Shown in pieces: positions 46,009 to 59,000 of a DNA stretch of 64,000 nt. The stretch spans positions 1,581,501 through 1,645,500 of the forward strand of contig JALPQD010000240.1 in assembly GCA_023101885.1 (NCBI GenBank), read 5' to 3'. The notes under the pieces were generated by a model. It was not told the DNA's origin, made no database searches, and saw nothing but the letters and a program-made list of their open reading frames with translations. The stretch comes from Typhlomys cinereus. Taxonomy: Eukaryota > Chordata > Mammalia > Rodentia > Platacanthomyidae. Positions within the stretch are counted from its first letter, which is position 1, and each line of letters starts with the position of its first letter. The position numbers and the translations under genes are program-made.

Positions 46009-48987
46009 GGGAAATAAAAAGAAAAAAAGAAGTCTCTGCTAGAGGCACTGACAGATGCAAACCTTCACTGGTCTCTCTGCTTCTGGAAGCTCCCCTTTGT
46101 TGCACATATCAAGCCGCACACAAGGGAGCCTTCCAGAGTTGGCCATGATTTAGCACTTCTATCTTGGAGATCACCATGCTCGTGCGTGGCGCAGCCATCC
46201 TTGACAGATGGGTGTTCTCCTACCAAGTGAAGTTTCTTGTGGCTTTGAGGACTACTAACACAATACTGTGAGGTGAGTCATCACAGATAGTGCTACGTTG
46301 CTCTTGTCATTTCCAAATGTGACTTTTCTCCAGGTTCCAGAACTGGCAGAAAGGGCCAAGTAAATGATATTTTTCTTTGTTTACAGAACGTCTTGGAGCA
46401 AGCTTTCTGCACGGGCTTTTGGAGTGGGATGACCACCAGAGATGATGGAGCAGTTTGATATAACACTCCAGAGAAAGGCTGACATTTGGACCATCTTCCT
46501 GTTACTCCAAAGCAGAAGTCTGCCCTGCAGTGGTACCGAATACAAAATATAACTTGGGTAGTTCTTCAATATTCAAGGTCCAACTTTATACAGCCTGCAG
46601 CACATCATGAACAGTGGTATTTCCTGATGGCCATGAGTAATTAGCTGTGAGAATTACACCCGCCTGACCGTGACCCACGCTGTTGCTTTGAGTTGAATTT
46701 CAACGTAGATAGCCACATCTTTGGCATGTCACAAAAAAAAAATTAGCTCTTAATGAGCATCTTGTCTAGAAAGTCCAGCTATGCTACATTTCTAGAACCT
46801 CATAATGATGACATCGATTTGATGTTTTTGAAATTCTTTAGCTAAAATTCATAAAGATGGAAAAAAACTTTAAATTGCAGTTCTGACCTAAGTAAAAGCT
46901 AGTACGGTATGTTTAATGAGATGACTGGGAGCCAAGGGATGTGATTACTTCTTATCAGTAATCTGTAGTCTAAATTTTATTTAAAGGGGCAATACTCCCA
47001 TGACTGAAGTGTTTTCACAGAACATGGTAAATGTCCTCAAAAACATAAAGATATTATGAGGAATTCTTTTTCACGTAGTGATGACCAGAAAAAAAGAGAA
47101 AGTGAGAGAGAGAGAGAAGAGAGAGACTACTCAAGTAAACTACTTTTGGAAGCACTGCTGAGACAGGTGCCACCTGCCAGTTATGCCAAACAGGAGTATA
47201 ATTTGTGTGCTAAGTAAATAAACTTAATCATGTTTCTGAGGTCTCAAAAAGTATAAACCATGTGCTCTGTTCCCAGGTCTGAACTGTTCCACTAAAGTTC
47301 ATGGGAATGAGAGCTTTCTCTTTAAAATCAAGACAACACTGACTCCAGCTTATAACTGCCCAGAGCAGAGCCCCAGGGGTGAGCAGTTAAAAATAGGATT
47401 CTTATAAACAAGCCTGACATTGCAAACCTAATGCAAAACTCTATGCATATAGTATGACTTATGCATGCAACTTGTCTAAATTAGTGCTGTAGGAAAAAGA
47501 AAGTACAACCGCTTCATTAACCTTCCGAGCTTTGTGTTGTGTTATCTCCCCAGCTTTTCAAGGGTTAAGAATCTGTCACCATTTCCTTCTGAAGTTTCTG
47601 ATACATATTTTTAGAAAAGTCAGCTCCACTTACATACATCATGGGAACAAAATCTTACTTTGCCATGGAATTTCCTGAGGTGTTACCACCTTCACTCCCT
47701 GAATGGAAATTAAACATTTTAAACAAAGCTTAACTAAGGTCTTTCCTCTCTCCTTGTCCTTTAAACTTGACAACTGAGGTGGTTTCTTTTTAACTCTGGA
47801 AATTTATTAGCCAATATTCCCTCACTCCAGTTCAATCTCCTCTGGTATTTGAAGAGAAACCACAAAACACTAGTGCTTAATATTGTTTTTCAGCTTCTCC
47901 CATTTGCTTCATTGTATCTTTGCTTAGATCAGCCTTTAATATGACTTTAATTATAAGTTTAATTAAAATCACAACAGCTCAATTCTATAAGCTGGGACAA
48001 CACGGAGTATCAACACAAATTTCAAGAATTACTAAAGACATATGAACTTTTCAAGCTCAGCAGTTGGCTTACCAGTAATTTAGCCTGAAAAATTTGTGTC
48101 TTAAACTCATAAATATTTCACACGAGTAAAATGCATTCGTTCTTTCTGCACTTCTCAAAGATCGAGTTGTTAGAGAGTGTTGTTCTGAGCAACAATGGTT
48201 CTTATTTGAGTTTGGATCATTTTCTTACACAGATGATCAGTTTTTAGTGTGATCAAAAACACCGTCTCTTACACCATTCTCCCTGAAACCCAGGCTGATG
48301 GTTTGCAGCCTTTGACTCCTTCATCCTTCAAGTACTTTGGAGTCTTGTAAATGTTGTAAGAGTTTTGTCGTCTGTAATGGTCTTCATGCTTTTGTAGTCT
48401 TTACCGCCCAAGCAGTCAGATTCAGTTCACACTAACTTTGTGCTCCTGAAGTGTGGACGGCTGAGCCGCTGCTCGCTCTTCCCTCAGGAAGAGCTGCTCC
48501 AGAGTTGATTGTGGGTGGGGACCTTCCTGAATGATTTCCTAGAAGCCATTATTTACCCCGTGGCATATTTCCACAATGGACCCTGCCATCTTTTGAATTT
48601 GTATATGGTATGCTGAGTTGTACTCTATTAATTATGTGGGTGTCTTCAAATCTACTCTGATGTTTAAACCACCAACTCTGTTAAAAATCTCTTCCCAATA
48701 TCCAGAAAGGAGACTTGGGAATATTCCAACAGAGACATTCAGAATATTAAGAAAGAAACCTCTAAAACATTTCAACCACAAGGAAGATGATAAATGCCAC
48801 CTTCAGACCTTGAGATTTTCTTACACTTGTGGAAGTCTGACATTGGGTGGTGTTCTAAAGCAGCGCTCTGAAATACGCTGCCCTTCGACAAGGTTCTGAA
48901 TACTTGGAGACCAACTCTTCAACCAGAAACTTCAAGGAATGTTTTCAGCTCTTCAGACGCACTATATACTTTGTTTTCTTTTTTCAT
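46009..48987. other. Single-copy non-coding DNA, AT-rich
   Basis: About 3 kb without a recognised repeat, except a (GA)n patch at 47100-47127. ATTA-type words cluster near 47930-47980 ('tttaattataagtttaatta'). A conserved non-coding element is possible but not shown. Confidence 0.4.
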
Positions 48988-49319
48988 AGTAGTTTCAAAG
49001 GTTCTAGCAGAGGGATAAACGCTTTATTGTGTATGTTTCCCAAATTTTCCCGAACAATGCCAAGATCTTTAATTTTTTTGTTCTTAAGAATTTGATCAAA
49101 GTTGGAGCAAAAATGAGTTCTCTCTTCTCACCAAGAATGATCATGATGGATGAATAATTGGCCTATATTAGAAGACCAAGTAGAGAACCTGCCTGACTTA
49201 CACCAGTCTTCTATTGGGTAAATTACATATCTATAAATCCAATTTGAGGAGTTCAAAGAGAATCTCTTGTAGAGGAAATTCTGGATTGGTGCTTCTGGGA
49301 TCTCTGTTGTGTGCTTCAT
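48988..49319 (-). pseudogene. Weak candidate coding remnant, unknown family
   Basis: On the minus strand one frame runs from ATG at 49317-49319 for 63 codons to a TGA at 49128-49130. It continues in the same frame for about 46 more codons to TGA at about 48987. The second part reads protein-like (ILKNKKIKDLGIVRENLGNI, then HNKAFIPLLEPLK). I do not recognise a family. Further short open pieces follow in this frame. It may be a decayed gene copy, an exon or chance. No poly(A) tail or splice evidence was found. Confidence 0.22.
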
Positions 49320-50209
49320 AATGAAGCCTGGAACGATTTACCTTTAGAAACATTTTAGAAGTACCATTCAGAATCGCATCATGTTATTTTGTACTTTTCT
49401 GAACCTAGCACCTAGTACCACTGCTAGTACTTCAGAAAACATTATTCCGTGCCTCAGGGCAAATAGACACTAGCTTACAGACCATAGATCCAGCACAGAG
49501 ACCTATGCTGACAGCTCACATAGGATCCAAAGAAAGGGCAGTGTTACACTGCTGTGGTTTATGGAAACTCTTGCTGACTCACAGCAGCTCCCTAAGGTCC
49601 TCGCTGTGTGCTGCTGTTTTGAATGACAGGCACTGCATGCCTGCCAAGGTCCATCTCCAGGCAGCTGCAGCCCGAATTCCTCACTCTTGTCAGGACAGGC
49701 ACCAGCAGCAATTCAGTTGACAACTTATTACCATTTCTAACCTTTCTTATTAAGGGCATATGGAATTCAAAAATAAAAAAAAATAGTCCATCTCATTCTT
49801 AAGGCTTAGGCTGGCATTTCTTTGAAAGATTCTGTTCAGACTAGTTCAGGTTTCTTGCCTTTTCTAAGTGAGAAATACAGAGAACAGTTCCTCCCAATAG
49901 TCAGGCTTGCCTTTAGACTTAAAACTTGGCTTGTATCAACATCATTTGTTTATACTTTTATGGCAAAGGAAGCTTCCTATTTCATTTTCATTAGACAAGA
50001 TAAGACAGTAGAGGAAAACATAAATAATTCTTGAATTTCTCACTCAAAGAAAGCAACATTTAGCATATTTTGTATTTTGAAATGAATATTTTTAATAGAA
50101 TAATGTCCAAGTATACAGGATATTAGGCATCCTGTTATGTTTGCTAAACCATAATAATTGTCTATATTTTCATAAGAAGTTTTCTTCTGCAGTATCATTA
50201 TTAAATATA
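49320..50209. other. Non-coding spacer
   Basis: No repeat or gene recognised. Confidence 0.4.
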
Positions 50210-51080
50210 TTATTATTTTTTTAATTTCCACTCATACAAACTTAACAGGTACACCGGTCCCCTCCCTCCCTCCAACCTCTCACTGCCCTATGCCCCCTCC
50301 CCTCCTCTCCCCCCCATCCTTTAGTGTCTCTCCCTCCCATCCCCAGAGGATCCTTTAATGTGCAAGCCCAACTCTCCTCCGGTCCTCCTCTCCGATGAGG
50401 TGCAAGGACCCAGTGGCATTTACCAGAACCCTTTCCTGTGTTCCCATTAAGCATAGGAACACTACTGTGGCTGTCAATCCCTTGCCTCCAAGGATCTCAG
50501 TGCCTTTAGCAAATGCTAGACTTTGTGGGGTCAATAGTGTGTTGGACATTGCGCAGGGCATGCAAAGTCCAATTATGATTGCTTCGGCCCTAACTTGTGT
50601 GGAGTATCTTGCATATCATTGCTCCTCCCATCCTTGTGCTCTTACAATCTTACCGCCCCCTCTTCCGCAAATTTCCCTGAGCTTCAAGATGGGGAGAGAC
50701 TAAGCTGGCCTAGTTCTAGGTGGTTGATATAGAGTCTCTGAAGTTCTGGATTATGGTTTGTTGATTTTTTTTCCCCAGTTTTGCTGCTCCTGCAATGCCC
50801 TTCACTCCATCCTGATGGGTATTGGATGTCACTCCTTGCAGTCCTTGATGTTGGCCTATTTTCTCTGCTGTCACATGGTCCCCTCTCTCCTTGTTTCTGG
50901 TGTGGCCCTCCTACCCTATCCCTCCTGTTCATAATCCTTGCAATTTCTGTAGGTATTACAGAGATTTATCCTTGAGTGTCTCTAAGTGGGTTTGGTACTA
51001 GGAGCCACCTATTAGGGAGTACATATGGCGCTTAATTTTCTGAGTCTGGGATACTTCACTCAATATAATTATTTTCTAAT
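50210..51080 (-). mobile_element. L1 3' end with internal 3'UTR deletion
   Basis: The antisense L1 tail begins with a T-rich run and 'ttccactcatacaaacttaa'. It has the same 3'UTR as 1-744 and 62038-63044, and ends about 27 codons into ORF2 (stop TAG at 50998-51000). At 50833/50834 the sequence goes from 'tcactcc' straight to 'ttgcagtccttgatg'. In the 62-kb copy these are separated by about 235 bp (62648-62882). Confidence 0.92.
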
Positions 51081-52124
51081 AGTAATTTACTCAGCAAGAT
51101 ACCTATTTCTGTTCAAGTCATTTTCAATGTCTCACACAACATACTAGAAGTCAGACTTGTGCACATTCTTGATTGACTTCCTTCTGAATAGCAAATTATT
51201 GTTGATTTATAAGGAATCATCTCATTTCGTAAATGTTAAATTTTGTCATTTGCATTTGCTTTTATTTAGAACATATTCCCAATTGAATTGACCTGTTATT
51301 AGTTCACGATTTCTTTCTACCTAAAGAGATATTATCTTCCTTATATTGTCAAAATATTAATGTCTAATTATATTTTTTTGCAAATTAGTACTTTCAAAAT
51401 TTTGCTAAGTTTTTCTCCCCAAATTACAATAAAAAATGATTTCCTAAAAGGACACTGGGAAGAGAGAGAGAAATGAGATGGTGAGAGGGCCATAGCTGTC
51501 AGTCACAGGAAAGCAGAAGGGAGGTCTGTTTGGGGAGGATGGGCATTGGCTGAAGGAATATAGGGAGGAAAGGGAAGGCAGAGGAGGGAAGAAGCAAAAT
51601 ATGGTATATTGATGCATATGTATAAAGCAGCATAAGATATACATTACTTGATATATCTACTTTAAAAATTAGCTTAAAAGGGAAATAATTAAAAAATAAT
51701 TCTAGTTTTTTGAAATTGCTATTTATAATGAAATTTAAAATGTGTTTTGTTAACTTCTAAGAAAAAATGACTGGGTTTTCATTATACCTATACATTTGTT
51801 TATATGTGGTTACATTTTATTTAGTAAATCTACCAATCTAGTAATTTATCATATCTCTTCAATTTTTAAATTTTCATCATGTTCAGAATAGTCTATAAAA
51901 TTTGCTTTATAGTCTTGAAATTTCAGTGAATTAAAATGGAATTTTTGAATATTTCTGAATGATTATTCTCAGTTATCTCCTTTATCCTTCTAATTCAGTC
52001 TTTAGAAGTATTAATCTCCTAATCGTCATCTAGTTGGCAATTCTGACTTTTCAATAAATATGTTTATATGGATGCTTTTTTTAAATACTCAGCTTTCAGT
52101 TGTTTCTACAAACTATTTTCTATT
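51081..52124. other. AT-rich non-coding DNA
   Basis: No repeat or gene recognised with confidence; a very old, decayed L1-type sequence is possible. Confidence 0.35.
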
Positions 52125-52326
52125 AAAATCTACATTTAGGGGCTGGAGAGATGGTTCAGGGTTGAAGACTCTGCCTCCCAAGCAGAAGGTTCTGGTGAAA
52201 ACACCAGGCTGAAACAAGTGGTGGCCTGCACTTTTGGCCCTGGTGGGCAGAGCCTGGGAAATACCAGAAGCAAGTAAAAAGAAAGTAGAAGGAATCCAGA
52301 TGATCCTGAAGTTACACACGCACTTA

Positions 52327-52380
<54 letters not shown>

Positions 52381-52400
52381 TAAATAAAATGTACATTTAG
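52125..52400 (+). repeat. Type B B2-like SINE with 15-bp TSD
   Basis: TSD 'aaaatctacatttag' (52125-52139) and 'aaaatgtacatttag' (52386-52400), one mismatch. The body starts 'gggctggagagatggttcag' and has 'agagcctgggaaataccag'. The CA tail is at 52331-52378, followed by AATAAATAAA. Confidence 0.94.
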
Positions 52401-53595
52401 AACTTTTACCTCACTTCATTTGAAGGCTGTTCCATGCTCTCTGAAGAACCCCATATTATAGGGGGTTGTTATGTAAGGCCTAATTTTTTCATATTAAATA
52501 CTATGCGGCATGATTTATATACAAATAGCTGAAAACATCAGGCATAACTAGTTGGGAATAAATTTTCAAAATTACTACATTCATTCATGGACACTTAAAT
52601 TTGCAAGCTTCTAGCTAATAGTCTATATTTTTCCCAAATTATTTTCCTGACTTCTCTTGTGATGACTACTAGATGCAAATATTATTATTCTCAATTTAAG
52701 TACCATCAGTTTGATTTGTGTTGTTAAAAGTTTCATTAACTTTGAAGATAGCACATCTCAGTCATTTTGCCTGTCAGTTTTCAAGTTAATCATGCCATTT
52801 GTTTATTTTTTGTATTAATACATGTGACATTTTTGTAATTTTTAAAAACTTGATATACATAAGGGCTGTGCAAACTGAAATAAATTTTTGCTGTTTTGAG
52901 GATTGTTTGTCCCATACTTTGTTTAATTTTGAGGATTTTTTAAATATCAGTGTGTTCTTACAATAATGCTTACCATTGTGAAGCTATAAATCAAGAGCTA
53001 TAGCTGCGTAGCTTAGACCTTGCCTTCTGTGTCTTCTCTATGCTTTCCCTGTGCTTACTTATTTTTGCCTTTATTTTTGACAATAATGTTTTCTTTTAAT
53101 TTATGCACCTTGTCTTTATTCTTCCTTTTCTAACAAGTTATTCATGTTGTTTCCACTTACATGTGTTCTTGTTCCTTTTATGCTCTTTGTTGTTGTTATA
53201 GAAGACACTTAGCCTTCCTTCTTCCAGTCTACATTTTGTTACACTGTTTAATATCTCATGTTTGCTTTGTCTCTTCTGATATTTAAAACATTTTGCTATA
53301 ACCAATTTACCTTCCAATTTTTAAAAAGTATACTAAGATGATTTAAGGTTAAAAATTGTTTTCTTTTAATCTTGCCCTTAAAAGAGAAAGCAACTTAACT
53401 GGTCTTATATTTTTTTCTTGTTACCAAATTTTGTGGTTTTGGATTCTTCTAATATTATCTGGGATTTTCAATTTTTAAAAATGCATGTTCTGTTTCCTGA
53501 ATTTTAATTTCGTTCTTAGTCCTACTTTTTTTAAATCTCTAAAATGTGCTTTTATCATGCACAATATTTTTAATTTCCTTGATGTTGTCTCCACT
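52401..53595. other. AT-rich non-coding DNA
   Basis: No secure element. Composition resembles decayed LINE sequence, but I cannot align it by eye. Confidence 0.35.
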
Positions 53596-53985
53596 GAGTG
53601 ATGGTTAATAGTAACTGTCAGTCTGACACCTGGGAAGCAGGCTTGGAGATCTATCAGAGAAGTCTCTAGATTAAAGTGCCTGCAATGTGCTGGTGAGGAA
53701 TTGTTTTGATTGCGCCAACTGGTGAGGGAGAGCCAGGCCACACCGCTTCTTAGGCCTGAGATCTGGACTGCATAAAGTGGTGAGAGCATGAGAGCAAGCA
53801 AGCTATCCAGTGGGCATTGGTCTCTGGTCTTTGCTGCCAGCTGCAGATGTGGTTTGACCAACTCCCTCCAGTGCTTGCTGCTCTGCTTCCTCACAGGATG
53901 GATTGTGACCTGGGACCAAGGAACCCTTTCCCCACTAAGTTGTTCAAGTCAGGTGTTTTTGTCGTAGCAATTTAATGACACTGAA
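53596..53985 (+). repeat. Old rodent interspersed repeat, sense
   Basis: It starts 'gtgatggttaatagtaactg', continues 'gcaggcttggagatc', 'tctggactgcataaagtgg', 'gctctgcttcctcacagga' and 'gaaccctttccccactaagt', and ends 'gtcgtagcaatttaatgaca'. The layout matches a widespread rodent repeat whose antisense copies occur at 5.8 and 7.5 kb. The 139-codon minus-strand frame at 53475-53894 is mostly inside it and is not a gene. Family name uncertain. Confidence 0.6.
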
Positions 53986-54469
53986 ACACTGGGTCTATCA
54001 TCCCTTCCTTGTGACTGGGTTGCTTTCATTTGTCTATTTCATTGTTAAAACTTTGTTCTGCTGATCTATAGAACATACTTATTTTTTGCATTCAAATATG
54101 CACATTAAAACTTACTGAAATAGTTAGAGACTTTTCTTCTGATTCTGGAAGAAAGTGATTTTCATTAGTGCTGTATGTCCTATAGTATCTGTCCTTGTGC
54201 TTCGTACAACAATCTTCTTGATGCTCAGAAGCACAATATCAAAGAACTTTTAGCAAAATGTATTTTCATATACTCTTGATTCTAACTTTTATATTCTTAA
54301 ATTCAACTTGAAACTCATAACTTGATTAAATATATATAGAAAATGTAACATTATAGTAATATAATTATTTACATCATGAAGTATAACATATATTTAGTAT
54401 AATAATACAATGTATGATAAATATTACCTACATATAATATACATTGCAAATATTTCTGCATAAAAGTCT

Positions 54470-56015
54470 TCACTGAATCTTACTGTACACTGTGATGCTT
54501 TCACATATGTGTATACCATGGAATAATTAAATAATGCCAATCAGCACATCCATCACTTCACATAATTATATTTTCCTGATGAGAACATTCAAAATATATT
54601 TTTAATGATTGTGAAATATACAAAAAATGACCTTTAACTATATTAGCCATGTCCTGGAGTAGGCACTAGTATTTATTCCTATCTGCCTGAAATCATCCTT
54701 TTTCCTTCTTTGCTCTGTGACGGCCTGTGTTCTCTTTTCCACCTTCTTAGACTTTCTTAGAATCTACACGAAGGATATAATTTTCTTTCTTTGTTTAGCT
54801 TATTTAACCTAGCACAAAGCCCTCAGTGTTTCTCCAAGCTGCTAGAAATGTCAAGATTTCCTTCAGTCTCTAGAATAAATACGATTTATTACATGTATAC
54901 AAATGACACTGTTAAGTCATTGGTTTATTGATGGGCATGTGGTCTACTTCCATATTCCGATTTTTTATGACTATCATGCTTGATAGATATGGGGATGCCC
55001 ATTATTTCTTCAGACATAGTGATTTCACATGTTTGGATAATACTCCAAAGCAAAATTGCTGGGTGAAGCAGCAGTTACGTGGTTGCTGTTTGGGGAGTCT
55101 CCATTCTGTTTTTCATGGTTACTGAACTGACTTTTCCACCAACTACTTAATAGTTCTCATTCAAGTATAAATACTTGTCCTTATTCCCTTTGAGGTCAGG
55201 CAACACTACTGTGATTTTAAGTTGTGTTTCCCAGGTGATTATTGATGCTGGACATTTTTATGTATCTGATGACCATTAGGATGTCTTCTAATGAAGTAAT
55301 GACTATGTGGGTCCATCATTTATCTTGTTGGGTTATTTGCTCCTTGCTATCGAGCCATGTTCCTTCAATACTTCAGATCTTAGTCTCAGATGCACATCCT
55401 GCAAACATTCTCTCCAAATCCACATGCTCCCTCTCACCTTCACTCCTGCATTTCCTCACAGGGACTTTCAATAGTTCCACATAATACTTGGTTTTGCTTT
55501 TGTTATTGGTAATTTTGGTGTCAAATAAGAAAATTGTTTTCCAAACCAATGTCATAAAGGTTTCCTTTTAATTTCTTCTAGGAGTTTTGCCATAGATTTT
55601 AGTATAAAGTAATACATTTGAGTTCACTTTTTATATACTGTATAATAATAAAGTACAAATATTTTTTGTGTACAATGTACATTTTCCCCCAAAATCATTT
55701 ACTGAAGATTGAACCCTTTCTATTGCAGATTCTTGTCACCTTTGTTAGGAATCAGTTGACTAAATGGATTTTATTTCCTGCTCCATTGTGTAGCTGTTAC
55801 ATTTATGCTATATCAATACTGCTGTTTCATGGCACGTTTTGAAGATGTTCCCTCGAGCTCTGTTCTTTTTGTTCTGGTCACTTCAGCTCTTGAGGATCTT
55901 TGTATTTTCATAAAAATCTTAGAAGTGATTATTTCTATTTCTATGAAAAGTGATGTTGGAATTTTGCTAGTGACTACATTAAAACTCTATATTCTTCTCA
56001 GTGGTCTGCCTTTCA
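54470..56015 (-). mobile_element. Ancient L1M-like remnant
   Basis: The order matches the antisense 3' end of old mammalian L1. The 3'UTR comes first ('gatgagaacattcaaaatat', 'ctatattagccatgtcctgg'). Degraded ORF2 follows: 'tggtttattgatgggcatgt', 'ccaaagcaaaattgctgggt', 'gatgaccattaggatgtctt' and 'ccaatgtcataaaggtttcc'. It is much more diverged than the other copies and has no usable frame. The 163-codon plus-strand frame at 55805-56296 overlaps it by chance. Confidence 0.75.
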
Positions 56016-59000
56016 GCCTCTCATCACTACAGCACTTATCTGAAACAATCAAATTAAAAAGAGAAACTACTTATTCTGGCCCAAATTTTGGAAGTTTCAT
56101 TGCATGGCTCTCCTCCTTTGCTTTTGAATTTGTAACTGGGTGGTGCATTGCAGCTGGACAGCATGCCATGGCAGGCAGTGTGTGGGAGAGCAGAGTCACT
56201 GTTCTGGTCAGGATGAAGAGGAGGACACAGGAGAGGGGCTGCTTTCTTCAGTGGTACATCTTTTCTTCAGACTTTCTACAAGGCTCTGTATCTTAACATC
56301 TCCACCTTCCAGAAGCATCAAACAGGGCACCAGGCCTGTAGCATAGAGACCTTCACTTAGGCCTATGCTTATCTAAATGAACTTAGGATATTGTGTATTT
56401 AAAATAATATTTATCAGGATTTAAAGTGATTCAAGAATACTTTGTTATTATTTAAAGCAACTACATTTGGAAATTTAATTGCCAGTCTTCCCAGGGGAAG
56501 GCAACTCAGTGTTCCTAACAATCATCTTTTCCAAGTGAGTTTTTCATTTTGTTATTTTTTTCTTAATAACAAGCGTGGGCTATCTTGTGATTATTCACCA
56601 GTTTTTGTGATATAGACTTTTTTATTACAGCAGAATACAATAAGTGTTAGAAAGCAATTTTACAAAGAGAGATTTCTGTGCTCTTGAATGTTTTCTGGGG
56701 AATGCTAGGAAATGGAAGGTAGATGTCATCATGAAAAAGATAGTTATACTCACTAGAAGTCTTGATGGTCAAGAGTGACTGGGCATTACATTAAGGTGGA
56801 TGGTCCACTAGAACCATGTGTGAATGCATGGATTATGTGAACAGAATCAGGAACTCCATTATTATACTAAAGTTGTATGCAATTCTTTACTGGATTGGTG
56901 TAACCAGTCATCTCATTAAATTAACCATGTATCTTACATCTTTCATTCTGTTCTACTTTTCCCAAATTACTAACAAATTTCTTGAATGAATTAGATAAAT
57001 AACTCAAGGAAGAGTTAAAATGAGAATACAATATAAAAAGATATGCTGTAAATATTGAATACTCTATTCCCTCCAAATCCACATAGGAATATCTAATCCC
57101 AAAAGAGGTATTTTTGTAAATGGTCCTTATGTGAGGTAACTTATTAGTCCCCTTATAAAGTAAGCTCCAAAAGGTTATTGGATCCTCCCATCATGTTAAT
57201 ATGCAAGAGAAATTTTCATCTTTATTCTGGGAGAACCAGTACTTGTCAAGAATATCCATTTAATTTTGAGCTCAGGCTTCCAGATCTGATTGTTTTTAAT
57301 TCCCACACCTCTAATCTACAAAACTTTGTTGAAGCATCCTAAACAAAGATTATTTCCTTTCTTAATATAAATCGTAAAGTGACTAACACAAATACTAATA
57401 TAGTTTTTTAATTCCTGTCCAGGTGTCTTCTTCATAGTAACAATGTACTCCAAAAATCTTAATGACTTTTCTCTAAACAATTTCATCTCTAAAATTCTTC
57501 TGAATTAAAATAAGCAAAATAATTTCACTTTCAATCCATTATTATTCAGAAACTAAGATTTTTGTCAGTTTTTGGTTACTGACAAAAGATAATTGCTAGA
57601 ATGAATTAGAAAGAATGTCATTTGAACATCACTATAGTTTTAATATTTGCTTACTTTTCATCAAACAAATATATTAGGTATCTGCTCAATTTCTACTTAT
57701 TGAGTATTTCTCATTGCTCAATGAGTAAGAACACTTTATATGGGTTATTAGAATCAACAGCAGCGAGCAGACTGTTTACTGCACTTCCATGGCAAAATAC
57801 TTTTTGCTATGATGATCAAAATATTTATCTCCATTCAAAGCATTTCTCAAACAAAACAAGCATTCAAATTCCTTTTCAAGTTATTTGAACTGGACCAAGT
57901 AAAATATTTATTTGACCAAATTACTATTTTAAGTGTAAAAGAGTCTCCAAGTAGATGAGATTAAAAATACCATGTCTTTAAATTGAAAGTCTACTTTAGT
58001 AATTCTAAAATCGAACTATTGTTTCTTTGCTATTACTATATTTTTATCTTATTTGTTATTTGATGTGCTATTAGTATTGCTATTGTAAGAAGAAAACAAG
58101 AACAAAGGGGAAGAAGGATGAAAGGGTGTTCACTATTTTTAATAAGAGGCATTTGATAGGTCTTTTACAGGTGTGATGATTGAAACAATGAATGTAAATA
58201 TTGTTTGTAAATACATGACTGTAACACTGTCCTATCCTGCCCATTATGTCAGATTAAAAATTATTTTGCTAGTGTTGTTCAAATCACGATAGGAACCCAT
58301 TGACATCTGAAAATGTTGGCTGCAAACCTTAAACATCCTGAAGCATTCTTTTCCAGAAAGAGTCATCAGAAACTGCCTTCCATGTGGGGATTAGGTGCAG
58401 CCACATGGAAGGAATGTGCCAAGTGAATGGTTCACACCGGGACTCCCTGTGGACTGGTATTTCTGTCATCCTGCCACTAACTATATTCTGCTATCCTCAA
58501 AATAGTTTAGAAATTAAAAGTGCTAAAAAATTAAGCTCCTTTCATCTACTAATGATAGGATTTTCTTTGAGTCAGTAGGACAAAACAAAGTTGCAATGGA
58601 CTCCAGTTTTGAGATCCCCTCACTAGCTATTTGTTTCATGCAAGTCACTTGTTCCCTTTGAGTATTTTGTTAAAAATCTACCTAGAGTGGATATGGGAAT
58701 CAAGTGAAGATATCATTGGCCCAGAGACAGGATTGGGAGTGTGTGTAAACTACTGGCTATATCTGAATCACGACATTCAGGGCATTACTGTGACTGGAGG
58801 ACAGCTGATGGATATGCACAGGCAGCTGTCAGAGATGGGAAACAGGACCTGGTTCAGGTGTGCGGAACACATATTTCATGTAAGCTTCCTCTTCAGCATC
58901 ACGGCCTCCGCACTTGCCTTTGAGCGACTGCATCGCTGATAGGTACCAGCGGGAGGGCTGCTAGGAGTGAATCTGCTGAAAGGGGTCTCTGGTGGCTGCT

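Noticed and set aside
53475..53894. 139-codon minus-strand frame
   Set aside because: It overlaps an old interspersed repeat also present at 5.8 and 7.5 kb, so it is not a unique gene.
55805..56296. 163-codon plus-strand frame
   Set aside because: The first half is antisense to an ancient L1M-like ORF2 remnant and the rest has no recognisable motif.
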